DNA of 64,000 nucleotides from the NCBI GenBank assembly GCA_050952065.1, contig JBMNKF010000002.1, forward strand, positions 186,001-250,000. Reading direction: 5' to 3'. The notes below the pieces were generated by a model, which was not told the DNA's origin, did no database searches, and saw only the letters and a program-made list of their open reading frames with translations. Origin of the DNA: JAXGZG01 sp050952065. GTDB lineage: Bacteria; Bacillota; Sulfobacillia; Fermentithermobacillales; Fermentithermobacillaceae. The position numbers and the translations under genes are program-made. This document shows, piece after piece, positions 49,935 through 57,688 of the stretch (the first letter of the stretch is position 1; each line of letters opens with the position of its first letter).

Positions 49935-52016
49935 ATGAAGGAGTATTCCACGGAAAATATCCGAAACGTTGCCTTTGTCTCACATAGCGGCGCCGGGAAG
50001 ACGACTGTTGGCGATGCTATGCTTTACGTATCTGGCGGAAACGACAGATTCGGGAGAGTCGACGATGAGTCGTCGATTCTTGATTTTGATCCCGAAGAAA
50101 TCAGAAGGAAAACCACCATTACTACGTCGGTAGCTCCCGTAGAGTGGAAAAGCAAGAAGATAAACATACTGGATACGCCCGGATACTTTGACTTTGTAGG
50201 TGAGGTTCGCTCTTCCCTCCGCATAGGCGACGGTGCTGTTATCATCATTGACGCCACAGGCGGAGTAGAGGTAGGAACCGAACTGGTGTGGCAGTATGCA
50301 GATGAATATAAGGTGCCGAGACTAATTGTGGTCAACAAGCTTGATCGAGAAAACACCGATTTTGACTCGGTCATGACCAGGATAAACGAGTCTTTTGGCG
50401 GTCACGCCATACCTTTGTATCTTCCTGTAGGCAGGCAAGGCTCCTTCAGCGGTTTAGTTGATATCATAGGTAACAAGATGTACAAGACAAACCCTGATGG
50501 GAAGTGTGCTGAGGCACAAGTCCCGGGCGATCTTCAGAGTGCAGTCGAAACCGTCAAGGAGCAGCTCAAAGAAGCTGCTTGTGACGGAGACGACGATCTA
50601 ATGGAGAAATACTTAGAAGAAGGAGACCTCACCGACGAAGAGATATCGCGCGGACTGAGGCTCGCTTGTATAGCCGGAAAAGTGTTTCCTGTGATCCCTC
50701 TATCTGCCGCGAAACTGATCGGGGTAAGCCAGCTATTGGACTCTATCGTTGAATACCTGCCTTCTCCCAAGGACGTTCCGGCCGCACAGGGCACCAAACC
50801 CGGCACCGATGAACTTGTCGTTCGGGAGGCAAGCCCGAATGATCCCTTCTCTGCACTGGTGTTTAAGACTACTGCTGACCCCTATGTGGGGAAACTGACG
50901 CTTTTCAGGGTCTATTCGGGGAGATTCACCTCCAACGGAACGTGCCTGAACTCAACAAAGAGCAGGATCGAGAGAGTGGGCCAGCTATACAGCATCAAAG
51001 GAAAGTCTCAGGAACCTGTAGCCTCAGTCATCGCAGGAGACATAGGCGCTGTGGCCAAGCTTCAGGAAACATTGACCGGAGACACTCTGTGCAACGCGGA
51101 CGATCCCGTTGTGTATGCGCCCATCAAGTTCCCGGCTCCTGTATATTCGGTGGCCGTCCGTCCCAAGACCAAGGGCGACGAAGACAAGATCGGGACGGGC
51201 CTCTCAAGACTAACAGAGGAAGACCCCACCATCCAGGTGGAACGGAATGCCGAGACAGGAGAGACCATTCTATCAGGATTGGGTGAAGTCCACGTAGACG
51301 TCACGACCGGAAAACTCAAGAGGAAATTCGGGGTCGACGTGGATCTGACTAGCCCCAAGATCCCGTATAGGGAGACCGTCAAAGGCTCGGCCAAGGCTGA
51401 AGGAAGACACAAGAAGCAAACCGGCGGGCGCGGCCAGTTCGGTCACGTGTGGATCGAGTTTGAGCCACTGGAAGACCAGGAATTCGAATTTGTCGACAAG
51501 ATCTTCGGCGGTGCGGTCCCCAGGCAGTACATCCCGGCTGTGGAAAAAGGGTTGAGAGAAGCGATGCTTGAGGGAGTTCTGGCCGGTTACCCCGTGACCA
51601 ATATCAGGGCGACTCTGTACGATGGTTCGTTCCACCCGGTGGACTCGTCGGAGATGGCTTTCAAAATAGCGGCTTCTTTGGCGTTTAAGAAGGGCTTGGC
51701 GGAAGCCCAGCCAGTCATCTTGGAGCCCATCATGAGGCTTGAGGTGATGGTTCCGGAGCAGTATATGGGAGACATAATGGGAGATCTCAGCAAAAAGCGC
51801 GGCCGTATTCTGGGGATGGAGACTAAAGGCAACATCCAGGTGATCAAGGCTACGGTGCCTCATGCCGAGGTTCAAAAATACGCTATCGACTTGAGGTCCA
51901 TGACCCAGGGCCGCGGCCTCTTTACCATGGAGTTTGACCATTACGACGAGGTTCCCGAAAACATCGCCCAAGAGATCATCGAAGCCTCCAAGAGAGAGAA
52001 GGAGCAGTCCAAGTAG
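49935..52016 (+). CDS. EF-G-like GTPase (elongation factor G paralogue)
   Basis: 693 residues, ATG 49935 with AGGAGGAG upstream. All five EF-G domains are present: GTPase domain with P-loop SHSGAGKTT (canonical EF-G has AHIDAGKTT), switch II DTPGYFDF, NKLD and SAAKL; domain II; and domains III-V with RETV, KQTGGRGQFGHV and MEFDHYDEVPENIAQEI. The changed P-loop, the extra DGDDD segment and the absence of rpsL/rpsG/tuf neighbours mark it as an EF-G-II type paralogue rather than the main FusA. Role in translation or ribosome recycling is inferred. The convergent SpoIID-like gene shares its terminator. Confidence 0.9.
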   Translation: MKEYSTENIRNVAFVSHSGAGKTTVGDAMLYVSGGNDRFGRVDDESSILDFDPEEIRRKTTITTSVAPVEWKSKKINILDTPGYFDFVGEVRSSLRIGDGAVIIIDATGGVEVGTELVWQYADEYKVPRLIVVNKLDRENTDFDSVMTRINESFGGHAIPLYLPVGRQGSFSGLVDIIGNKMYKTNPDGKCAEAQVPGDLQSAVETVKEQLKEAACDGDDDLMEKYLEEGDLTDEEISRGLRLACIAGKVFPVIPLSAAKLIGVSQLLDSIVEYLPSPKDVPAAQGTKPGTDELVVREASPNDPFSALVFKTTADPYVGKLTLFRVYSGRFTSNGTCLNSTKSRIERVGQLYSIKGKSQEPVASVIAGDIGAVAKLQETLTGDTLCNADDPVVYAPIKFPAPVYSVAVRPKTKGDEDKIGTGLSRLTEEDPTIQVERNAETGETILSGLGEVHVDVTTGKLKRKFGVDVDLTSPKIPYRETVKGSAKAEGRHKKQTGGRGQFGHVWIEFEPLEDQEFEFVDKIFGGAVPRQYIPAVEKGLREAMLEGVLAGYPVTNIRATLYDGSFHPVDSSEMAFKIAASLAFKKGLAEAQPVILEPIMRLEVMVPEQYMGDIMGDLSKKRGRILGMETKGNIQVIKATVPHAEVQKYAIDLRSMTQGRGLFTMEFDHYDEVPENIAQEIIEASKREKEQSK

Positions 52017-52055
52017 CATCTGTCAGCCTAATCCAAGGCGCCCATTGGACACAAG

Positions 52056-52086
52056 ACCCCTGCAACGGGTGTTGCAGGGGTTCTGC
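52056..52086. terminator. shared terminator of convergent EF-G and SpoIID-like genes
   Basis: ACCCCTGCAAC (52056-52066) pairs perfectly with GTTGCAGGGGT (52071-52081) around a 4-base loop; T-rich sequence follows on the plus side (TTCTGC) and weaker on the minus. Confidence 0.75.
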
Positions 52087-52116
52087 TATATGTGGCCCAT
52101 CTCGGTGATCCAAACC

Positions 52117-53070
52117 CTATTCCCAGAGATGCCGGATTTCAACGTCTTTGTAGTAATAGTTCACAATATCTTTGGCCGACTTTCCTCGTTGGGCCAGAAG
52201 CCAAGCTCCCCACTGGGACATGCCGACTCCGTGTCCATCGCCTCGTCCTCTTACGTACACCGAGTCGCCTTCCATGCGGAATTCATCCAGCAATGTAGAT
52301 TTCATCTGACGGTCTCCGATGGCCAGCCTAAATGACGGAGCAGAGAACTCCTTCCCGTTAACGATGAGGGTTTCAGCCCTTCCCGAAGGGCCTTTTCGGC
52401 CGATCCTCACCGACGTTACGTGTCCTACTTCGGTTCCCAGGGCCGCGCAAGCTCGCGACACCGCATCGTTGGTGAAAGTATAGCGCCAGGATTGCACCGG
52501 TTCTGTTTGAACGTCTCTGACCGGAGTGACGTAGGGCGTAGACTCTTTCCTGAAGTTCAGTCCCTCAACTGCGGATGCGGTCTTGCCCCCTGAAGCGGCG
52601 TGAAACCACGCCATAATCGGTTGGCCTTTGTACGTTATGACCTGACCCCGGGTGTTTCTTACCGCTTCTTTGACTCTGTCATTGACCCTAGATGCATTGT
52701 ACGCTTGAAACTCCTTGGGATCCGTACTGGCCTGGGCGTTTTTCCCCGGTAGGTTACCTCCATCCAGCTTTTTCATGGTGAAGGTTCTTGCTACGATGGC
52801 CTGGGCTTCCAGTGCCTGGAGGGGCCACGTGGGTTCCATCTCGGCAGCGACAACGCCCTCAAGGTAGGTCTCCAGAGGCATCGACTTGATCTCCCCGGTT
52901 TCATGGAAGTACACCGAGACCGTGGGTTCCTCGGTGATTTTGGGCATCTGGTCTCTTCCTTGCTGACCTCTGATAACCAGCGTCAGGATGATTGCGATGA
53001 TGATGCCGGGAATCCAAAGCCACTTATCATTCTTGAAAATGTCCCTTAAACCCCGAGGATTTGTTGTCAT
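52117..53070 (-). CDS. SpoIID/LytB-family protein
   Basis: 317 residues; the ATG at 53070 has GGAG nine bases upstream, while ATG 53079 directly abuts it. An N-terminal basic segment then membrane anchor (about 17-37, WLWIPGIIIAIILTLVI) precedes the SpoIID catalytic domain: SMPLETYLEGVVAAEMEPTWPLQALEAQAIVARTF (about 63-98), AWFHAASGGKT, and the C-terminal GRGDGHGVGMSQWGAWLLAQRGKSAKDIVNYYY. SpoIID is a lytic transglycosylase that trims glycan during engulfment of the forespore. Here the gene is not in a spoIIM or spoIIQ setting, so it may be a vegetative LytB or a spore-specific SpoIID. Confidence 0.9.
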   Translation of the reverse strand: MTTNPRGLRDIFKNDKWLWIPGIIIAIILTLVIRGQQGRDQMPKITEEPTVSVYFHETGEIKSMPLETYLEGVVAAEMEPTWPLQALEAQAIVARTFTMKKLDGGNLPGKNAQASTDPKEFQAYNASRVNDRVKEAVRNTRGQVITYKGQPIMAWFHAASGGKTASAVEGLNFRKESTPYVTPVRDVQTEPVQSWRYTFTNDAVSRACAALGTEVGHVTSVRIGRKGPSGRAETLIVNGKEFSAPSFRLAIGDRQMKSTLLDEFRMEGDSVYVRGRGDGHGVGMSQWGAWLLAQRGKSAKDIVNYYYKDVEIRHLWE

Positions 53071-53237
53071 TGCCCGCATCTCCGTTCTGGGCGCCCGTAA
53101 TGGACAGGGGCCTCATAGCGTAGTTTTCCCCCGTCTTAGTCTGCAAGAACCAAGGAGTGCCCTTGAGATGCGAAGATCCGGCATGGTAGCATCAAGGGCA
53201 GAGTAGCGTCTGGGCTCAATGGCCGGGAGGTGGTCTT

Positions 53238-54176
53238 GTGGATTGCGATGTGCTCATCGTCGGAGGCGGTCCCGCGGGTATGACGGCTGCCATTTACTTA
53301 GCGCGAGCCGGGTTCCAAACGATCTTGTTGGACCCTTCGGGTGGCGGAGGGTTGGCGAGCACTACCGACATGATACACAACTACCCGGGATTCCCAGGAG
53401 GGGTCTCCGGGTTTGGATTGATGGAGTCCATGGCAGAACAGGCGAAGGCGTTTGGAGCCAGGATTATGTATGGGGAAGTTCTGGATATTCGCAGAAACAA
53501 TGGTTCGTTTTTCGCCCGGACTTCTAGTGGAGAATACGTCTCTAGAGCCGTGATCTATGCCGCCGGGACCACGCCCAGGAAGCTTGGAGTGCCTGGCGAA
53601 GGGGAGCTTATGGGGAAAGGAGTCAGCTTCTGCGCGACTTGCGACGGGCCGCTCTACAAGGACAAGGTAGTTGCAGTCGTAGGCGGAGGAGACTCTGCCC
53701 TTACGGAAGCCGAGTTCCTGACCAGATTCGCCAGAAAAGTGATCCTAATACATAGACGAGACCGGTTCAGAGCGGGCCAGGCGGCAATTAAGCGCATAGA
53801 GGGCCATCCCAAGATCGATTTGATGCTGTCCAGCATAGTTACAGAGATTCGAGGAGACGGCCGATTGACATCAGTCCTGGTCAAGAACCTAGTCTCGAAC
53901 CAAATCAGGGAGATTTCGGTGGATGGGCTCTTCCTGTACATCGGTTGGGATCCCAACGTTGCGCCTATCAGGCATCTCGTCGACGTAACCGAGTCCGGGC
54001 ATGTTCGCACGGGGGAAGACATGTCCACCAAGACGCCCGGGTTGTTCGTGGCCGGCGACATCAGGCACAAACCTTTCAGGCAGGTGGCTACCGCCGTGGG
54101 TGATGGCGCCAATGCGGCGTGGTCGTCAGAACGCTTCCTCATGGAAGAGGGAGAGTACATTGCCAAACAGGGGTAA
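53238..54176 (+). CDS. thioredoxin-reductase-like flavoprotein
   Basis: 312 residues from GTG 53238 with GGGAGGT upstream. FAD-binding GGGPAGMTAAIYLARAGF at the start; the redox pair CATC is at residues 132-135 (SFCATCDG); NADPH site VVGGGDSALTEAEFL; GLFVAGDI closes the FAD domain. This is the low-molecular-weight thioredoxin reductase layout. It may reduce thioredoxin or a thioredoxin-like partner; no thioredoxin gene lies near. Its 3' end overlaps the start of the following methyltransferase by 17 bases. It shares a divergent promoter region with the SpoIID-like gene. Confidence 0.88.
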   Translation: MDCDVLIVGGGPAGMTAAIYLARAGFQTILLDPSGGGGLASTTDMIHNYPGFPGGVSGFGLMESMAEQAKAFGARIMYGEVLDIRRNNGSFFARTSSGEYVSRAVIYAAGTTPRKLGVPGEGELMGKGVSFCATCDGPLYKDKVVAVVGGGDSALTEAEFLTRFARKVILIHRRDRFRAGQAAIKRIEGHPKIDLMLSSIVTEIRGDGRLTSVLVKNLVSNQIREISVDGLFLYIGWDPNVAPIRHLVDVTESGHVRTGEDMSTKTPGLFVAGDIRHKPFRQVATAVGDGANAAWSSERFLMEEGEYIAKQG

Positions 54177-55383
54177 CGTCTCGGGCGTTGTTAGGCTCTT
54201 GCCCAAAATGAGGCATCGGGTGTTCTATGGGCACCCTTGGGTATTCTCCAACGAGATCGAGTCGGTGGAAGGTACCTATGAACCCGGCGATATAGTTGAA
54301 GTCCGCGACAGGCGTCAAAGATTTGTGGGCCTGGGTTTTATCAATCCCCAATCTACTATCGCCGTTCGCATTCTGACCAGAGAACAAAGGTCTATTAATG
54401 ACGAATTCTTCCGGGAACGCATTGCCATGGCAATTGGCCACCGAAAACTGATGTACGGCGTTGCGGGTTCTCTAGGGGACCATCCCGGCGGGTTCCGTCT
54501 CGCCTTCTCAGAAGCGGATTTCCTGCCGGGGTTGGTCGCGGATATCTTTGGGGGATATCTCGCATTTCAGACGCTAACGTTGGGCATCGACCGCTGGAAA
54601 GACACTATCGTTCGAGCGCTGGTAGACCAAGTCAGCCCAAAGGGTGTCTATGAGCGAAACGATGCACCGGTAAGGAGGCTGGAGGGGCTAGGACTGCAGT
54701 CCGGGTACATCGGCGGGTCCTTTGACCCTTTGGTAGAAATGGACGAAAACGGTGTTCGGATGTTGGTCGATGTTCAAAGAGGCCAGAAGACAGGGTACTT
54801 CCTGGACCAAACCGACAACAGGCTGGCAGTAAGACGCTTTTGTGCTGGAAAGACGGTCTTGGATGCTTTCTGCTATTCCGGGGGATTCGGGTTGTCTGCG
54901 ACAAAAGCCGGCGCCCAACATGTTGTATTCCTGGATGCTTCTCAAGCTGCCCTGGATCTGGCACGAGCGACAGCCGAGAGAAACGGAGTCTTGGAAAAGG
55001 TGTCGTTTCATGCGGGAAACGCTTTCGACCTTCTTCGGCAACTTGACGGGACCGGTGCACGTTTTGACGTTGTCATGCTGGACCCGCCCGCCTTCGCCCG
55101 GTCTCGAAAGATGGCCGAAAGAGCACTAGCGGGCTACAAGGAGATCAATTTGCGAGCCATGAGACTTGTGAAAGAGGGAGGTTTTCTCTGCACGTCCTCA
55201 TGTTCTCAGCATGTGACAACCCAAGAATTTGACGGCATGCTTGCTGATGCTGCGAGCGATGCCAATAGCTCTGTTCGCATCGTGGTGAGCCAGGGCCAGA
55301 GGGCCGACCATCCGATTTTGGCGGGCGTTCCTGAGACCGAGTACCTCAAGTTCCGCGTTTGTCAAGTATTCAAGTCAATCTGA
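54160..55383 (+). CDS. RlmI-like 23S rRNA (cytosine-C5) methyltransferase
   Basis: 407 residues from TTG 54160 (GAGGGAG five to eight bases upstream, overlap of 17 bases with the previous gene); the longer frame from 54001 is antisense-type noise. N-terminal PUA domain (MRHRVFYGHPWVFSNEIESVEG), linker and class I methyltransferase core (VLDAFCYSGGFGLSATKAGAQHVVFLDAS at SAM motif I, MLDPPAF at the catalytic motif). Closest known family is RlmI/YwbD, which methylates C1962 of 23S rRNA. The catalytic cysteine used by C5 enzymes is in the CSQH segment (CTSSCSQHVT) at about residue 346. The rRNA operon is elsewhere in the same window. Confidence 0.87.
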   Translation: MPNRGNVSGVVRLLPKMRHRVFYGHPWVFSNEIESVEGTYEPGDIVEVRDRRQRFVGLGFINPQSTIAVRILTREQRSINDEFFRERIAMAIGHRKLMYGVAGSLGDHPGGFRLAFSEADFLPGLVADIFGGYLAFQTLTLGIDRWKDTIVRALVDQVSPKGVYERNDAPVRRLEGLGLQSGYIGGSFDPLVEMDENGVRMLVDVQRGQKTGYFLDQTDNRLAVRRFCAGKTVLDAFCYSGGFGLSATKAGAQHVVFLDASQAALDLARATAERNGVLEKVSFHAGNAFDLLRQLDGTGARFDVVMLDPPAFARSRKMAERALAGYKEINLRAMRLVKEGGFLCTSSCSQHVTTQEFDGMLADAASDANSSVRIVVSQGQRADHPILAGVPETEYLKFRVCQVFKSI

Positions 55384-55486
55384 TACACATCTCGCCTTTA
55401 TTGCTGTCTTGCGGATGCCCACCTTGTTTCTACTCGGATTACATTGTGACAAAAGTCCCCTTAAGCAATTCCCGTCAAAACGCGTG

Positions 55487-55514
55487 TTGCATATTTGCTG
55501 CGGACGTGTATTAT
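55487..55514 (+). promoter_or_regulatory. ctsR operon promoter
   Basis: TTGCAT (55487-55492) with TATTAT (55509-55514) at a 16-base spacing, or TTATAT (55511-55516) at 18. It is followed at once by the CtsR operator. Confidence 0.65.
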
Positions 55515-55523
55515 ATAAATGAA

Positions 55524-55540
55524 GGTCAAGGAAAGACAAA
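55524..55540 (+). promoter_or_regulatory. CtsR operator (heptad direct repeat)
   Basis: GGTCAAG, three bases GAA, AGACAAA: each heptad differs by one base from the CtsR consensus (A/G)GTCAAA with the standard 3-base spacing. It covers the expected transcription start, a normal position for repression. Confidence 0.75.
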
Positions 55541-55577
55541 GACAAACCGGCATCGGTCCAAAAGGCAGGTGACGTTC

Positions 55578-56051
55578 ATGGCAAGTTTGGCGGATCTAAT
55601 CGAGGCATACATTCAACGTCTTGTGGAGGCCGGAGAAGGGGTCGCCGAGATCCAGAGGGCTCTCTTGGCGGAACGGTTCAGATGTGCTCCTTCCCAGATA
55701 TCCTACGTCATTTCATCTCGGTTTTCCCCTGAGCGAGGTTACATTATAGAGTCTCGCAGGGGCGGAGGAGGGTACATCCGCCTGATTAAGGTGGAACTTG
55801 ACGACGAAGACTTACAGGAGATGATCAACGACATTGGTTCGCATTTGAGCCAGAGTGAAGCCTATGATTACCTGGAGCGTCTATACAACGAAGGCTTCAT
55901 GGATGAAAAGACCTACCAAGTGATGAAGGCCGCCACTTCCAGGAAATCTCTCGCGCTGGTTCTGCCCGACCGAGATATGATTCGCGCCAATGTGTTCAAG
56001 GCTATGCTGAACGCCTACTTCGCGACGAACCCAAGGAGTGAGGAGCCATGA
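55578..56051 (+). CDS. ctsR: class III heat-shock repressor CtsR
   Basis: 157 residues, ATG 55578 with AGGTGA nine bases upstream; the frame runs back to 55359 but not as CtsR. The N-terminal winged helix (about 1-75) is complete: LADLIEAYIQRLVEAGEGVAEIQRALLAERFRCAPSQISYVISSRFSPERGYIIESRRGGGGYIRL, including the glycine-rich beta wing that senses heat. CtsR represses clp genes; McsB phosphorylates or removes it under stress. It heads the operon ctsR-mcsA-mcsB-clpC. The stop overlaps the mcsA start (ATGA). Confidence 0.97.
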   Translation: MASLADLIEAYIQRLVEAGEGVAEIQRALLAERFRCAPSQISYVISSRFSPERGYIIESRRGGGGYIRLIKVELDDEDLQEMINDIGSHLSQSEAYDYLERLYNEGFMDEKTYQVMKAATSRKSLALVLPDRDMIRANVFKAMLNAYFATNPRSEEP

Positions 56052-56572
56052 TGTGTGAAGACTGCGGCAAATCGCCGGCAATGGTGCATTTTGAGCAGAT
56101 GGTGAACGGCAAAAAGATCGTCATGAATCTGTGCCGCGAATGTGCTGAGAAACGCGGGGTCCTGAGTTACTTTCTTCAGCCGTCCTTTTCCATCAATAAC
56201 CTTTTGTCTGCGCTCTTGGGATCCCAGATGAAGAGTGCAGCGATTCCCGAGGTGGCGGGCGAAGAACACAGGTGTCCCGTGTGCGGGATGGGTTACAGAG
56301 ATTTTGCCAGAGCAGGAAGGCTAGGGTGTTCGCGCTGCTATGCGACTTTCCAGGATAGACTTGAGCCGCTTTTGAGGAGGATACACGGTTCGGAGAGACA
56401 CGTTGGAAAAGCGCCTGCACTGGCCGGAGAAGCTGCTCAGTATAGGCGAGAACTGGAACAACTTCGGAAGGATCAGGCAGCGGCCATAGCCGCCGAGGAC
56501 TACGAAAAGGCGGCCGTGCTCCGAGACAGAATCAAGGCTGTCGAAAAGAAACTCCGGGGTGACAAGTCATGA
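56048..56572 (+). CDS. mcsA: McsB activator McsA, UVR-domain protein
   Basis: 174 residues. Four CxxC pairs (CEDC, CREC, CPVC, CSRC) give two treble-clef-like zinc sites, the feature of McsA, and the C-terminal UVR domain is clear (YRRELEQLRKDQAAAIAAEDYEKAAVLRDRIKAVEKKL). McsA stimulates the McsB arginine kinase and is needed for its adaptor role with ClpC. ATG 56048 overlaps the ctsR stop and the next gene starts 4 bases before its own stop, so translation is coupled throughout. Confidence 0.95.
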   Translation: MMCEDCGKSPAMVHFEQMVNGKKIVMNLCRECAEKRGVLSYFLQPSFSINNLLSALLGSQMKSAAIPEVAGEEHRCPVCGMGYRDFARAGRLGCSRCYATFQDRLEPLLRRIHGSERHVGKAPALAGEAAQYRRELEQLRKDQAAAIAAEDYEKAAVLRDRIKAVEKKLRGDKS

Positions 56573-57645
56573 AAGACAAGGAGAGAAGCGCTCTAGAAAC
56601 AATAATCAGTAGTCCGTCCTCGCCGTGGATGGATGGTACAGGCAGTCTGGCCGATGTGGTCATCTCGTCAAGAGTGCGGCTGGCCAGAAATCTAAGGGAT
56701 GTGCCATTTCCTCATCGCTTGGAAGAAACCCAGGCCAAAGAGGTACAGGCGAGGATATTTGGAGCAATCTCCGAACTCAACGCCAAAGGCACTTGGGGTG
56801 AACTCTTGATCATCGACTTGGGCTCCGTGTCACCCTTGGACAGACTGGTTCTTGTAGAGAAACACCTCATGAGCCCGCAGCACGCCGAGCCGGGACACGG
56901 CAAGGGGCTGGCTACCAGGAGCGACGAAAAGGTCGCCATCATGGTCAATGAAGAGGATCACCTGAGGATTCAGTGTCTCTACTCTGGGCTGGAGCTTGAT
57001 GAGGCTTGGATAACAGCCAGCGGGACGGATGATCTCCTGGACGAGAAGCTTGGTTTCGCCTACGACGAGACGGCGGGCTTTCTTACAGCTTGCCCCACTA
57101 ACGCCGGTACGGGGTTAAGGGCGTCGGTCATGGTACACCTTCCAGCGTTGGCCATTGGCGATGAAGTGTCCAGAGTCTTATCAGCTGTCAACAAACTCGG
57201 GCTGGTGGTGCGCGGCATATACGGCGAAGGTACCGAGGCCAAGGGAAACGTGTTCCAGATTTCAAATCAGATAACTTTGGGCCAAACCGAAAAGGAGATA
57301 ATCGAGAACCTTTCCCTTGTGGCTAAACAAGTGGTGGCCGAAGAGAAGAAGTACCGGGACAGTCTGTTGAAGACCAAGCGTTCTGAAGTAGAAGACCGCA
57401 TATTCAGGGCATGGGGGATACTGACTAACGCCAGAAAGATGACTTCTTCAGAGGCCTGGCAACGGTGGTCTGACGTTAGACTCGGGATAGAACTTGACAT
57501 AATGCCAGGCATAGATATCAGAACGATCAACGAGATTCTGGTTATTTCTCAGCCCAACTTTGTGCAGAAGACAGTCGGAAAGGCTCTGGCGTCGGAAGAG
57601 AGGGACATCTTGCGCGCCGGCCTTATTCGCAAGCATTTGAGGTAA
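56569..57645 (+). CDS. mcsB: protein arginine kinase McsB
   Basis: 358 residues. Phosphagen-kinase fold with VVISSRVRLARNLRDVPFP (arginine-binding N-terminal part), the catalytic loop NEEDHLRIQ (about 126), the nucleotide-binding GTGLRASVMVHLP (about 182) and a C-terminal TINEIL/GKALASEERDILRAGLIR helix. McsB phosphorylates arginines of CtsR and of damaged proteins, marking them for ClpCP. ATG 56569 overlaps mcsA by 4 bases. It is a member of the CtsR regulon here. Confidence 0.96.
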   Translation: MKDKERSALETIISSPSSPWMDGTGSLADVVISSRVRLARNLRDVPFPHRLEETQAKEVQARIFGAISELNAKGTWGELLIIDLGSVSPLDRLVLVEKHLMSPQHAEPGHGKGLATRSDEKVAIMVNEEDHLRIQCLYSGLELDEAWITASGTDDLLDEKLGFAYDETAGFLTACPTNAGTGLRASVMVHLPALAIGDEVSRVLSAVNKLGLVVRGIYGEGTEAKGNVFQISNQITLGQTEKEIIENLSLVAKQVVAEEKKYRDSLLKTKRSEVEDRIFRAWGILTNARKMTSSEAWQRWSDVRLGIELDIMPGIDIRTINEILVISQPNFVQKTVGKALASEERDILRAGLIRKHLR

Positions 57646-57688
57646 CCAGGACACCGGAAGATTTGGAAGGTCAAGGAGGGTTCAAACT

